From: Cytophagales bacterium
Lineage (GTDB): Bacteria; Bacteroidota; Bacteroidia; Cytophagales; Cyclobacteriaceae
Length of the DNA stretch: 64,000 bases
NCBI GenBank assembly: GCA_017303795.1
Contig: JAFLBR010000018.1
Location: 36,208-100,207 of the forward strand
Direction of reading: 5' to 3'
Shown: positions 47,062 through 55,696 of the stretch, piece after piece
Layout: each line of letters starts with the position of its first letter
Numbering within the stretch: the first letter of the stretch is position 1
Position numbers and translations under genes: made by a program
Notes under the pieces: generated by a model
Database searches by the model: none
The model's input: the letters and a program-made list of their open reading frames with translations, nothing else
Told to the model about the DNA's origin: nothing

Positions 47062-49278
47062 TTAATTTTTCTTCAACTGATCGAACTTGCTTTCAGTTGC
47101 TTTTTTAGGAAACACATTATCAGCAGGATTTACTTCTCCGGTTTCTCCGGCAGGGTCAATAACTACGTTAGTAACTTCTTTATCTTTTACAAAAACCTTC
47201 TTTACTTCCTGTTCATTCAGGCGCCAGATTTCGGCAGGGATGCGTTCGATCTCTTTGCTGCCATCTTTGTATGTCCACTCAATTACAAGAGGTGTAACCA
47301 AGCCGCCTTTATTTTTTAAAGTAACTTCATAAATATTTTTATCGGCCAGCTTTTGCTTAACCTCGGCATCGTTTACACGATTACGAAAATCGCCATAAGA
47401 ACTTTCAGGTGTATTGGTTATGGTAAACTCTTGCGGCCCATTGCTGAAGTCAGTAGCTTTTGCTTTTGCAGAAGCCAGGTCGCCTTTCTGGGCTTTTACT
47501 TTGTTCTCAACACCTTTGGCTTCGGCTTTTACTTTAAACCATTTTACTTCATCCAATTCTACATCTACATTATCCACTGTATAAAACCAACCACGCCAGA
47601 ACCAATCCAGATCAACAGCACTGGCATCTTCCATGGTACGGAAAAAATCTGCAGGCTTGGGATGCTTAAACATCCACCGCTGCGAATATTCTTTAAAAGC
47701 TTTATCGAAAAGTTCTGGGCCCATAACGGTTTCGCGCAACAGCGTTAATGCAGCCGCAGGTTTGCCATAGGCATTCGGGCCAAAATCGCCACCGGGGATA
47801 TTATCGGAATGCCACATAATGGGGCGCATCATATTCTTATCGCCACGCATATAACCGGCCATGCCTTTGGGTGAACCCCAACTAATATTCACATCGGGAT
47901 AGCGTTCGCGTTTCACTTCTCTTTCGAGGAAAGAATTCAATCCTTCGTCCATCCAGCTCCATTGCCTTTCATCTGAGTTTACAATCATGGGAAAATAGTT
48001 ATGGCCTACTTCGTGAATGATTACGCCCACCATGCTTTCGTAGGTACGATGTGACCATGTGCCATCGGGTTTAGGCCGACCGCCATTAAAACAAATCATA
48101 GGATACTCCATACCTTGATTGGCTGTGTGTACCGAGTAGGCTGTGGGGTAAGGATAATCGAAGGAGCGTTCAGAATAAACCTCCAATGTGTTCTTAATAG
48201 CCTTGGTAGATTCTTTTGCCCAAAGCGGATTGCCTTCTCTGGAATAAAGGGATTGTGCCAGTGGAGTTTTATCGCCAACCTTTACCGCTTGTGCATCCCA
48301 GATAAATTTGCGTGAAGTAGCAAAGGCAAAGTCGCGCACGTTTTCGGCATAAAAATCCCACGTGCTTTTTTTCTTCGACCGCACTTTTTCTTTTTTCTTA
48401 GCTTCATCTTCCGTTACAATAAACACGGGAGCGTCAAACGTTTTCTTGGCTTTTTCAAAGCGCTCAATCTGCTCTTTGGTTAAAACATCTTTCGGGTTTT
48501 GCAACATGCCGGTTGCACCCACAATATGATCGGATGGTACTGTTATGCGCACACGATAGTTTCCAAATACCAAGGCATACTCACCCTGACCAATAAACTG
48601 TTTATTCTGCCAGCCTTCATAATCATCAAACACACACATGCGCGGAAACCATTGTGCAATGGTGTAAAGCGCATTACCATCTTCGGGAAAAATTTCATAA
48701 CCACCACGTTCTGAAAATTTCATCCGGTCTTTTTCCACATAACTCCATTCTACCACAAATGAATATTTGTCGCCCGTTTTCATTGGCGTGGGAATATCCA
48801 CACGCATCATAGTAAAGTTGATGGTGAAGGGAAGGTTATTACCGGTAGCGGCATCTTTTACCGATTTTATTTTAAAGCCACCATCGTAGCCATACGTATC
48901 GCCAGCCAAGGGAAAAAATTTAGCCGGGATAGAATCGCGCACGCGGTTGGTCTCCGTTTTGTCGGTCATGTTTCCATTCGAAAGATTATTCTGATCTAAC
49001 TGCAACCACAGGTAGCGAAGCACTTCGGGTGCGTTGTTGTGGTAGGTTATGGTTTCCTTGCCGGTGATTACATGCGTATCTTCATTCAAATCCACATCAA
49101 TATCATAATCGGCACGTTGTTGCCAATAGTTTACTCCAGGCGCACCCGATGCCGCACGATAACTGTTTGGGGTGGGTAACGTTTGATCAAGCTGCTCAAA
49201 TTTGCCTTGCCACTTTTGTTGGGCCACTGTAGGGGCAATCAAGCAGAGCACCATAAAAATCACAATAGATTGCTTCAT
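47062..49278 (-). CDS. M1-family metallopeptidase (paralogue A)
   Basis: A 738-residue gluzincin with a signal peptide (MKQSIVIFMVLCLIAPTVAQ). The zinc site is H422-E423-V-G-H426 with the third ligand E445 (HEXXH-18-E). The GAMEN-like loop is GMEYPM, upstream. After the helical domain, a long beta C-terminal part ends in KKATESKFDQLKKN. It is close to paralogue B, almost identical over the segment FKHPKPADFFRTMEDASAVD. Such secreted enzymes are taken as aminopeptidases; specificity is not known. Confidence 0.88.
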   Translation of the reverse strand: MKQSIVIFMVLCLIAPTVAQQKWQGKFEQLDQTLPTPNSYRAASGAPGVNYWQQRADYDIDVDLNEDTHVITGKETITYHNNAPEVLRYLWLQLDQNNLSNGNMTDKTETNRVRDSIPAKFFPLAGDTYGYDGGFKIKSVKDAATGNNLPFTINFTMMRVDIPTPMKTGDKYSFVVEWSYVEKDRMKFSERGGYEIFPEDGNALYTIAQWFPRMCVFDDYEGWQNKQFIGQGEYALVFGNYRVRITVPSDHIVGATGMLQNPKDVLTKEQIERFEKAKKTFDAPVFIVTEDEAKKKEKVRSKKKSTWDFYAENVRDFAFATSRKFIWDAQAVKVGDKTPLAQSLYSREGNPLWAKESTKAIKNTLEVYSERSFDYPYPTAYSVHTANQGMEYPMICFNGGRPKPDGTWSHRTYESMVGVIIHEVGHNYFPMIVNSDERQWSWMDEGLNSFLEREVKRERYPDVNISWGSPKGMAGYMRGDKNMMRPIMWHSDNIPGGDFGPNAYGKPAAALTLLRETVMGPELFDKAFKEYSQRWMFKHPKPADFFRTMEDASAVDLDWFWRGWFYTVDNVDVELDEVKWFKVKAEAKGVENKVKAQKGDLASAKAKATDFSNGPQEFTITNTPESSYGDFRNRVNDAEVKQKLADKNIYEVTLKNKGGLVTPLVIEWTYKDGSKEIERIPAEIWRLNEQEVKKVFVKDKEVTNVVIDPAGETGEVNPADNVFPKKATESKFDQLKKN

Positions 49279-49343
49279 AAAATATATTAAAATTTTGCTA
49301 GAACGATTGTTGTAAGGTAATGGAATGTTTTTTTAATGGATGA

Positions 49344-49361
49344 AACCACATAGACACATAG
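49344..49361. repeat. Left arm of the inverted repeat around the GxxExxY gene
   Basis: AACCACATAGACACATAG. Its reverse complement matches the right arm in 17 of 18 positions. It ends 3 bp from the stop codon of the enclosed gene and itself contains a tandem ACATAG. Confidence 0.7.
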
Positions 49362-49364
49362 ATT

Positions 49365-49778
49365 CTAAAATTCCGGCAAAACGCTAAAATATTCATTCAC
49401 GAAAGTCTTTTGGCCTTCGTTAAAGATATTAGAACAATTAAAATTTATTAAAATTCCTTTTGGGGCTTTGAGAAGTTTCATATAGGTAAGAAGCTGCGCT
49501 TCAAACACACTTGACATTTCCTGAACAGCCTTCAACTCAATAACAAGACACCGCTCGATATAAAAGTCACAGCGAAAATCGATGTCTAAAATTTTGTTAC
49601 GGTACTCAATTGGAATACGCATCTCAGTAATAAAATTAATTTTTCTATGTGTAAATTCTTCCTTTAAGCACTCATGATAGACACTCTCCAGCAAGCCCCT
49701 ACCCATAGCTTTATGTACCTGGATGGCACTACCAATTACTTCATACGTGAGATCATCCAGATATTTTCTGGTAACCAT
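49365..49778 (-). CDS. GxxExxY-family protein (PD-(D/E)XK-like), cassette-borne
   Basis: A 137-residue protein with the family signature GLLESVY in HKAMGRGLLESVYHECL. The PD-(D/E)XK-like core is DFRCDFY followed by CLVIELKAV, and the tail GILINFNCSNI is conserved. GxxExxY proteins occur in many copies in Bacteroidota and other genomes; their function is unknown to me. The gene fills the gap between two M1 peptidase genes and is tightly framed by an 18-bp inverted repeat. ATG 49778 gives the natural MVTRKYLDDLTYEVIGSAI start. Confidence 0.85.
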   Translation of the reverse strand: MVTRKYLDDLTYEVIGSAIQVHKAMGRGLLESVYHECLKEEFTHRKINFITEMRIPIEYRNKILDIDFRCDFYIERCLVIELKAVQEMSSVFEAQLLTYMKLLKAPKGILINFNCSNIFNEGQKTFVNEYFSVLPEF

Positions 49779-49780
49779 TG

Positions 49781-49798
49781 CTATGTTTCTATGTGGTT
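49781..49798. repeat. Right arm of the inverted repeat around the GxxExxY gene
   Basis: CTATGTTTCTATGTGGTT, complementary to the left arm at 49344-49361 with one mismatch. It starts 2 bp upstream of the ATG (minus strand). No clear target-site duplication is seen outside the arms. Confidence 0.7.
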
Positions 49799-49843
49799 AG
49801 TTATAGCCGGATATTTGAATTTAGATTTTAATAGGATGAATCA

Positions 49844-52081
49844 TCACTTCCCCTTTTTCAGCTCATCAAATTTACTGGGCTGGTTCTTTTTGGGAAACAC
49901 ATTGTTTTCAATACTGATGTCGGCAGTTTCTTTCAATGGATCAATCACCACATTTACCACTTCTTTATCCTTGGCAAATACCTTCGTTACTTTGGTTTCG
50001 TTTAGGCGCCAGATTTCGGCCGGGATGCGTTCTATTTCTTTACTTCCATCTTTGAAAGTCCACTCGATAATAACAGGCATTACCAACCCGCCTTTGTTGC
50101 TTAAGGTTATCTCATAAAAGTTTTTGGTTTCCATTTTTGCAATAGTAGCCTTGTCATCAATTTTATTGCGGAAGTCGCCATAAAAACGATCATCGGTTGG
50201 AATAACATTAAAGTATTGCGGCCCCTGGCTGAAGTCAGCGGGTTTGTTGCCATCTCCTTTTGCAGCAAGATCACCTTTCGCTACTTTCTTACCTTTATTT
50301 TCTACCGCTGCCTGATTGGTTTTTACTTTGAACCACTTCACATCGTCAAGCGAAACATCGTGGTTATCGGTAGTATAAAACCAACCGCGCCAGAACCAAT
50401 CCAGATCAACTGCACTGGCATCTTCCATAGTCCGAAAAAAATCGGCAGGCTTAGGATGTTTAAAAGCCCAACGTTCCGCATATTCTTTAAATGCTTTATC
50501 GAATAACTCGGGACCCATTACGGTTTCGCGCAAAATGTTTAAGGCAGTAGCGCATTTGGCATATTGCTCGTTACCAAAGTTTGAACGCACAACCGATTCG
50601 GAATTTACCATTAGTGGTCGTTGTAAATCGGGGTTGCCTTTCATGTAGGGAACAATGCCTGCTGCGGGGCCACGACCAACCGGTTTATCCGGATAGTTTT
50701 CAACTTCGGTACGATACTGAACAAATGTATTAAGGCCTTCGTCCATCCACGTCCACTGGCGTTCATCGTTGTTGATAATCATCGGGAAGAAGTTATGACC
50801 TACTTCGTGAATGATAACACCAATCATACCCCACTTAACACGATCTGGAATGGTACCATCTTTTAATGGTCTTCCAAAGTTGAAACAAATCATCGGGTAC
50901 TCCATACCCAGCGAAGCTGCGTGCACCGAGGTAGCTTGTGGATACGGATAGTTGATGGAATACTTCGAATAAGTAACAAGTGTGTTCTTTACGGCCTTGG
51001 TTGATTCCGCTTCCCACAACGGATTACCTTCTTTGGGATAATACGACATGGCTAACGTAGTTTTATCGCCCACTTTTACGGCTTGTGCATCCCAGATAAA
51101 TTTGCGCGAAGTAGCAAATGCAAAGTCGCGTACGTTTTCTGCTTCAAAGCGCCAGGTTTTCTTTTCTTTTGTTTTAGTTTTTTCACGTTGCACGGCTTCG
51201 GCTTGTGTGCAGATGATAACCGGTTTATCGTATGATGTTTTTGCTTTCTCGAAACGCGCGTATTGATCGGCAGTTAATACTTCTTTCAAGTTACTCACCA
51301 TGCCGGTTCCGGCCATTACGTGATCAGCCGGTACAGTAAGGTTAACTTTATAGTTACCGAAGTTTACAGTAAACTCACCTTGCCCCCAGAATTGTTTGTT
51401 CTGCCAACCAATCACATCATCGTACACGCACATACGCGGAAACCATTGTGCAATAATGTAGAGGTAGTTACCATCCTCAGGAAAAAATTCCATACCACTG
51501 CGGCCATCGTTGGGCGTCATGCGCTGCACGCGATCGTTAATGTTAAACGACCACTCCACCGAGAACGACATTTTTTGTCCGGGGCCAAGCGCTTTGGGTA
51601 AATCCACGCGCATCATGGTTTGGTTAATGGTATATTTTAATGCGTTGCCCGAAGCATCTTTTACAGATTTAATTTTAAACCCACCATCGAAGTTGGTCAG
51701 GTTAATGGTTGATGCAAACGTAGCGGCCGCAACCGAATCAATCACACTGTTGTTGGTAGTCTTTGCCGTGTTGTTATTTTTCTCATTAATGTTCTGATCG
51801 AGTTGCAACCACAAATAGGTTAGCACATCGGGCGAGTTGTTGTGATACGTAATGGTTTCGGCACCGGTAATGCTTTGCTTCTCATCGTTGAGTTCGGCAT
51901 CAATAACATAGTCGGCTTGTTGTTGCCAATACTTGGGGCCGGGGGCACCAGAACCCGAACGGTATTCGTTTGGTGTGGGCAATTGTTGATCCAATTGTTC
52001 GAACTTACCTTGCCACGTGGGCTGTTGCGCCTGCACGGCAAACCCAATCAGTAAAAGACAACCTGCTAAAACCTGTTTCAT
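49844..52081 (-). CDS. M1-family metallopeptidase (paralogue B)
   Basis: A 745-residue secreted gluzincin with signal peptide ending in GFAVQA. The zinc motif is H425-E426-V-G-H429 with E448; the GMEYPM loop precedes it. Domain order equals that of paralogue A, and the two share long near-identical stretches such as PADFFRTMEDASAVDLDWFW, so they come from a tandem duplication. The C-terminus (KKNQPSKFDELKKG) also matches. It is 44 bp downstream of hupE on the same strand. Confidence 0.88.
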   Translation of the reverse strand: MKQVLAGCLLLIGFAVQAQQPTWQGKFEQLDQQLPTPNEYRSGSGAPGPKYWQQQADYVIDAELNDEKQSITGAETITYHNNSPDVLTYLWLQLDQNINEKNNNTAKTTNNSVIDSVAAATFASTINLTNFDGGFKIKSVKDASGNALKYTINQTMMRVDLPKALGPGQKMSFSVEWSFNINDRVQRMTPNDGRSGMEFFPEDGNYLYIIAQWFPRMCVYDDVIGWQNKQFWGQGEFTVNFGNYKVNLTVPADHVMAGTGMVSNLKEVLTADQYARFEKAKTSYDKPVIICTQAEAVQREKTKTKEKKTWRFEAENVRDFAFATSRKFIWDAQAVKVGDKTTLAMSYYPKEGNPLWEAESTKAVKNTLVTYSKYSINYPYPQATSVHAASLGMEYPMICFNFGRPLKDGTIPDRVKWGMIGVIIHEVGHNFFPMIINNDERQWTWMDEGLNTFVQYRTEVENYPDKPVGRGPAAGIVPYMKGNPDLQRPLMVNSESVVRSNFGNEQYAKCATALNILRETVMGPELFDKAFKEYAERWAFKHPKPADFFRTMEDASAVDLDWFWRGWFYTTDNHDVSLDDVKWFKVKTNQAAVENKGKKVAKGDLAAKGDGNKPADFSQGPQYFNVIPTDDRFYGDFRNKIDDKATIAKMETKNFYEITLSNKGGLVMPVIIEWTFKDGSKEIERIPAEIWRLNETKVTKVFAKDKEVVNVVIDPLKETADISIENNVFPKKNQPSKFDELKKGK

Positions 52082-52125
52082 ATTTTTTTGATTTAGAAAT
52101 TCAAGATTTAAAACGTGTAATGATC

Positions 52126-52710
52126 TTACCAGAAAATCCGGTCTTTCATCAGTATCAAAGCAATGCCCGCAATAGCCGATGAAATAACCATACGCCAGTC
52201 TCTGCGCGCCACACCCACAAATTGCACCAACACAAAACCCGCTAACAGAAATATAGCTACAATAATTAACTGCCCTAACTCAAGACCAATGTTAAACGCA
52301 AACAAAGGTGTTACGATATTCTGACTTTGGCCCAACAGCTCTCTTAGAAAATTTGAGAAGCCCAGGCCATGAATCAATCCAAAGAAAAGCGCAAACACAT
52401 AATTGATCTGAATGGCGGCTTTGCTACTGGCCTCATCGCGCTTAAGCACATTGGCAAAGGCTGTTATAAAAATGGTGAGCGGAATCAAAAACTCAATTAC
52501 CTCGCCCGGAAAAGCAACAATCCGCAAAGTAGCCAGTGCAAGCGTTATGGAATGGCCAATGGTAAAGGCTGTAACCAGAATTAAAACTTTTTTCCAATCG
52601 TGTAGCAGGTACACAGCACACAGCGCAATTACAAACAAGATGTGGTCGTACCCGTTCGTATCCAGAATATGATCTTTCCCCAACCCAAAGTACAGCGCAA
52701 ACTCGCTCAT
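52126..52710 (-). CDS. HupE/UreJ-family membrane protein
   Basis: A 194-residue protein with six to seven transmembrane helices. The HupE/UreJ motif GYDHILFVIALCAVYL (with YDH) and TAFTIGHSITLALA, with GLIHGLGFSNFLRE later, are conserved. Relatives are nickel or cobalt permease-like accessory proteins, though many in Bacteroidota accompany peptidases instead. ATG 52710 is chosen over GTG 52716. The divergent DUF6702 gene is a frequent neighbour of this family. Confidence 0.85.
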   Translation of the reverse strand: MSEFALYFGLGKDHILDTNGYDHILFVIALCAVYLLHDWKKVLILVTAFTIGHSITLALATLRIVAFPGEVIEFLIPLTIFITAFANVLKRDEASSKAAIQINYVFALFFGLIHGLGFSNFLRELLGQSQNIVTPLFAFNIGLELGQLIIVAIFLLAGFVLVQFVGVARRDWRMVISSAIAGIALILMKDRIFW

Positions 52711-52807
52711 AGCCACCTGCTTTTAAAGCCCACAAGTATAGCTTTAATTTTGATTTAGGTCAATTAGAACTAATTTTGGCGGCACGGTTTTCGTGTAGCT
52801 TTTTAGT

Positions 52808-53293
52808 ATGATTTCATTGTTGTATGCCTGCCTGCTAGTAGCGCACCCCATTCATTTGTCGGTGTCGGAAATTAATTATAGCGAAAAGGATAAAGCGTTG
52901 CAGATTACCGCACGCATTTTTCTGGACGATCTGGAAGCCAGCATTCGTAACCAACGCAACAACCAGCAGTTAGATGTGCTGGAACCCGGCAACGGACTTA
53001 CCTCAAAACAATTAATAAGCGAGTATGTGTTAAAGCATCTGGTAATAAAGCTGGATGGTAAAATTCAGAAGTTAAATTTTCTGGGCTTTGAGCGAGACGA
53101 TCCGGCTGTGATCTGCTACATCGAAATTGAGAGCGTAAAAAAATTTAAAACGATTGAAGTACGCAATGAAGTAATTATGGATTTGTATGACGACCAATCG
53201 AACATTGTGCACGTTACCTATAAAGGCCCGGTAAAGAGTTTCAGGCTAATGCGCGATAAGCCAATGGATGTGCTCACTTTCGATGAAAAGTAA
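52808..53293 (+). CDS. DUF6702-family protein
   Basis: A 161-residue protein with a signal peptide-like N-terminus (ISLLYACLLVAHPIHLS). A single beta-rich domain follows: SVSEINYSEKDKALQITARIF, then IKLDGKIQKLNFLGFERDD and VHVTYKGPVKSFRL. This matches the Bacteroidota DUF6702 family, often beside HupE and M1 peptidases. Function unknown. It is divergent from hupE with a 97-bp gap. Confidence 0.8.
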   Translation: MISLLYACLLVAHPIHLSVSEINYSEKDKALQITARIFLDDLEASIRNQRNNQQLDVLEPGNGLTSKQLISEYVLKHLVIKLDGKIQKLNFLGFERDDPAVICYIEIESVKKFKTIEVRNEVIMDLYDDQSNIVHVTYKGPVKSFRLMRDKPMDVLTFDEK

Positions 53294-53354
53294 AACCGGG
53301 TTAGTTCTTGTTGTGATTCTTTACCACTTTGCGTGAAATTTTAAAACAGAGTAT

Positions 53355-54116
53355 ATGCGTTCAAAAATTGTTGCCGGTAACTGGAAAATGAATAAAACCC
53401 TGGAAGAAGCTAAAACGCTTACTTCCGAACTGATGGGCATGATTGCCGATGAGGTGAAAGGAAATGTAAAAGTGGTGTTGTGTACACCGTTTCCGTATCT
53501 GCATCCGGTAAAGCAACAATTGGGGAATAATACCCGCATAACCGTTGGCGCACAAAATTGTAGCGAACATGCATCGGGTGCTTACACAGGCGAAACCGCT
53601 GCGCCTATGTTAAAAGCAATGAATGTTCCTTATGTAATTCTGGGCCACAGCGAACGCAGACAATACTTTGGCGAAGACTCAAAATTATTGGTTAAAAAAA
53701 CTGACATCGCGTTAGCTAACGGACTTACTCCCATTTTTTGTTGTGGCGAACCGTTGGAAGTACGCGAAGCCAATGGCCACGAAGCGTTGGTAAAAAAACA
53801 AGTGGAAGAAACGTTGTTTCACCTTTCAGCTGAAGCCATTCAGAAAGTAGTAATTGCCTATGAACCCGTGTGGGCTATAGGTACCGGCAAAACCGCAACC
53901 GCACAACAAGCGCAGGATATGCACGCAGTAATTCGTAAACACCTGGCCGCAAAATATGGCGCAGCTGTGGCCGATGAAATTTCTATTCTCTATGGCGGAA
54001 GTGTAAACGCAGCCAATGCGAAAGAACTTTTTGCCAACCCCGATGTAGATGGCGGTTTGGTAGGTGGCGCTTCGTTGAAGAGCAGAGAATTTACAGAAAT
54101 CGTTAAATCAATTTGA
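53355..54116 (+). CDS. tpiA: Triosephosphate isomerase
   Basis: A 253-residue TIM barrel of glycolysis and gluconeogenesis, interconverting dihydroxyacetone phosphate and glyceraldehyde-3-phosphate. The catalytic residues are present: K11 in GNWKMNKT, H98 in LGHSERR and E170 in YEPVWAIGTG; the phosphate loop GGSVNAAN follows. Length and motifs are standard. Confidence 0.97.
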   Translation: MRSKIVAGNWKMNKTLEEAKTLTSELMGMIADEVKGNVKVVLCTPFPYLHPVKQQLGNNTRITVGAQNCSEHASGAYTGETAAPMLKAMNVPYVILGHSERRQYFGEDSKLLVKKTDIALANGLTPIFCCGEPLEVREANGHEALVKKQVEETLFHLSAEAIQKVVIAYEPVWAIGTGKTATAQQAQDMHAVIRKHLAAKYGAAVADEISILYGGSVNAANAKELFANPDVDGGLVGGASLKSREFTEIVKSI

Positions 54117-54209
54117 GAATTTGAAAATTGGGTAATTTGAAAGTGAGATAAGAGATAATTTAGTGTTCGAAAGAGTTGTATTTTTGTTATTAAAGAATCC
54201 AAGTCTGCT

Positions 54210-54416
54210 ATGAAAGTTTTGATTGATATTAACGACAAGAAAGGTGATTTTATAATGGAACTTCTTAATAGCTTTCCATTCGTAAAAGCCGAAAAAATTT
54301 CTTCTTCCAAAGCAAAATTCTTATTAGAACTTAAGGACTCGATAGAAGAAGTAAAAATGGCAAAGCGGGGAAAAGTAAAATTAAAGTCCGCTCACGATAT
54401 CTTCAATGAACTTTAA
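54210..54416 (+). CDS. Probable antitoxin of a type II toxin-antitoxin pair
   Basis: A 68-residue protein with no recognised DNA-binding fold, upstream of and overlapping by 11 bp the RelE/ParE-like gene. It has an N-terminal beta-alpha part (VLIDINDKKGDFIMELLNSF) and a basic C-terminus (VKMAKRGKVKLKSAHDIFNEL), the size and shape of small antitoxins of this kind. The assignment rests mainly on its position. Confidence 0.65.
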   Translation: MKVLIDINDKKGDFIMELLNSFPFVKAEKISSSKAKFLLELKDSIEEVKMAKRGKVKLKSAHDIFNEL

Positions 54417-54732
54417 AATTGAAGGAACGAGTCTGTTCGATAAGCAATTAAAGCGGCTTTCGAGAAAATATCCATCACTAAAATACGAGTACCTCAACCT
54501 GATCAATTCATTGGTTAACGATCCAACACAAGGAGTGAGTTTGGGAAACAGCTGCTATAAAATCAGACTTTCCATCTCTTCAAAAGGTAAAGGAAAGTCG
54601 GGCGGAGCCAGAGTAATAACCTACATACACTTCACTCAAACCAAGGTATTCCTCTTATCTATCTACGATAAATCGGAACAAAGTGACATAACACAGCGAG
54701 ATTTAAAAAGTTGGATTGAATACCTAAGCTAA
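54406..54732 (+). CDS. RelE/ParE-family toxin
   Basis: A 108-residue protein. The N-terminus TSLFDKQLKRLSRKYPSLKYEY and the strand/C-terminal pair GGARVITYIHF..VFLLSIYDKSEQSDI are typical of RelE-like mRNA interferases or ParE-like gyrase inhibitors; the active residues cannot be assigned with certainty. Its start overlaps the antitoxin by 11 bp, and prmA follows after 1 bp. The pair interrupts what would otherwise be a tpiA-prmA neighbourhood. Confidence 0.8.
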   Translation: MNFKIEGTSLFDKQLKRLSRKYPSLKYEYLNLINSLVNDPTQGVSLGNSCYKIRLSISSKGKGKSGGARVITYIHFTQTKVFLLSIYDKSEQSDITQRDLKSWIEYLS

Positions 54733-54733
54733 G

Positions 54734-55564
54734 ATGTTGACTTCACGACTAACTATAATTTGCGATTCCGAATTCTCCGAAATTCTAATGGCCGAAATAG
54801 CCGAGGCTGGCTTCGATACCTTTATGGAAACCGAAACTGGTTTTGAAGCGTATGCGGAAAGCGATGCATTTGATAAAGAGTTATTGCAAGCTATCAAAGA
54901 AAAATACGCGGCAGTCAATCCACTTGTATTTCAGTTCGATGAAATCGAAAAACAAAACTGGAATGAAGAGTGGGAGAAACATGTAGAGCCAATTATTGTG
55001 GATGACAAATGCCTGGTGCGCGCTGTGTTTCATAAAATAGAAAAAACCTATCCGTACGAAATTATAATCACACCCAAAATGAGTTTTGGTACGGGTCATC
55101 ATCAAACCACGCACTTGATGTTAAGTGCGCAGATGAAGATGGACCATCACGGTAAGCGTGTAATGGATGCCGGTTGCGGCACGGCTATACTTTCGGTTAT
55201 GGCGAGTAAGTTAGGCGCTACCGAAATAGAAGCATTTGATATTGACGAGTGGAGTGTTGAAAACGGAAATGAGAATGCCGTGAACAATAATTGCAACAAC
55301 ATTCACATTCAGTTGGGAAAGATTAACGAAGTAAACCTTACGGGAATTTTTGAAATCATTCTGGCCAACATCAACAAAAATATTTTGCTTGCCGAGATGC
55401 AACAATACGCTACCTACTTAAAACCGAAAGGCCAACTCCTGCTCAGTGGTTTTTATGTACATGATATTCCCGATCTGAAAGCCGAAGCTGCAAAGCATTG
55501 TTTAACCGAGGTTACCCATCAGCAGCGCGAAACCTGGGCCTGCCTGCTGCTGCAAAAGCAATAA
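54734..55564 (+). CDS. prmA: Ribosomal protein L11 methyltransferase
   Basis: A 276-residue class I SAM methyltransferase that trimethylates ribosomal protein L11. The N-terminal ferredoxin-like substrate-recognition domain (residues 1-95) includes QNWNEEWEKHVEPI. The catalytic domain has TPKMSFGTGHHQTTHLML, SAM motif DAGCGTAILSV and the ILANINKNILL motif (Asn-rich post-motif). The start is 1 bp after the toxin stop, so the toxin-antitoxin mRNA may read through into prmA. Confidence 0.93.
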   Translation: MLTSRLTIICDSEFSEILMAEIAEAGFDTFMETETGFEAYAESDAFDKELLQAIKEKYAAVNPLVFQFDEIEKQNWNEEWEKHVEPIIVDDKCLVRAVFHKIEKTYPYEIIITPKMSFGTGHHQTTHLMLSAQMKMDHHGKRVMDAGCGTAILSVMASKLGATEIEAFDIDEWSVENGNENAVNNNCNNIHIQLGKINEVNLTGIFEIILANINKNILLAEMQQYATYLKPKGQLLLSGFYVHDIPDLKAEAAKHCLTEVTHQQRETWACLLLQKQ

Positions 55565-55610
55565 ATAACTAATGGATTGAGTTATTCTTAGGCTTGTTGA
55601 ATGCATAAAT

Positions 55611-55646
55611 CTGGCTGGCAACCAGAAACTGGTGACTGGCAACCAT
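55611..55646. repeat. CTGGCAACCA repeat before the 1556-residue protein gene
   Basis: CTGGCAACCA occurs directly repeated at 55615-55624 and 55636-55645, with ACCAGAAACTGGT forming a small hairpin between them. Such CTGGCAACCAG motifs are scattered through many Bacteroidota genomes. No role is clear. Confidence 0.45.
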
Positions 55647-55696
55647 TCGATTAGTACATTAGCCGGATTTTTGCGAATTTCAAGGTTTTTCACCCC

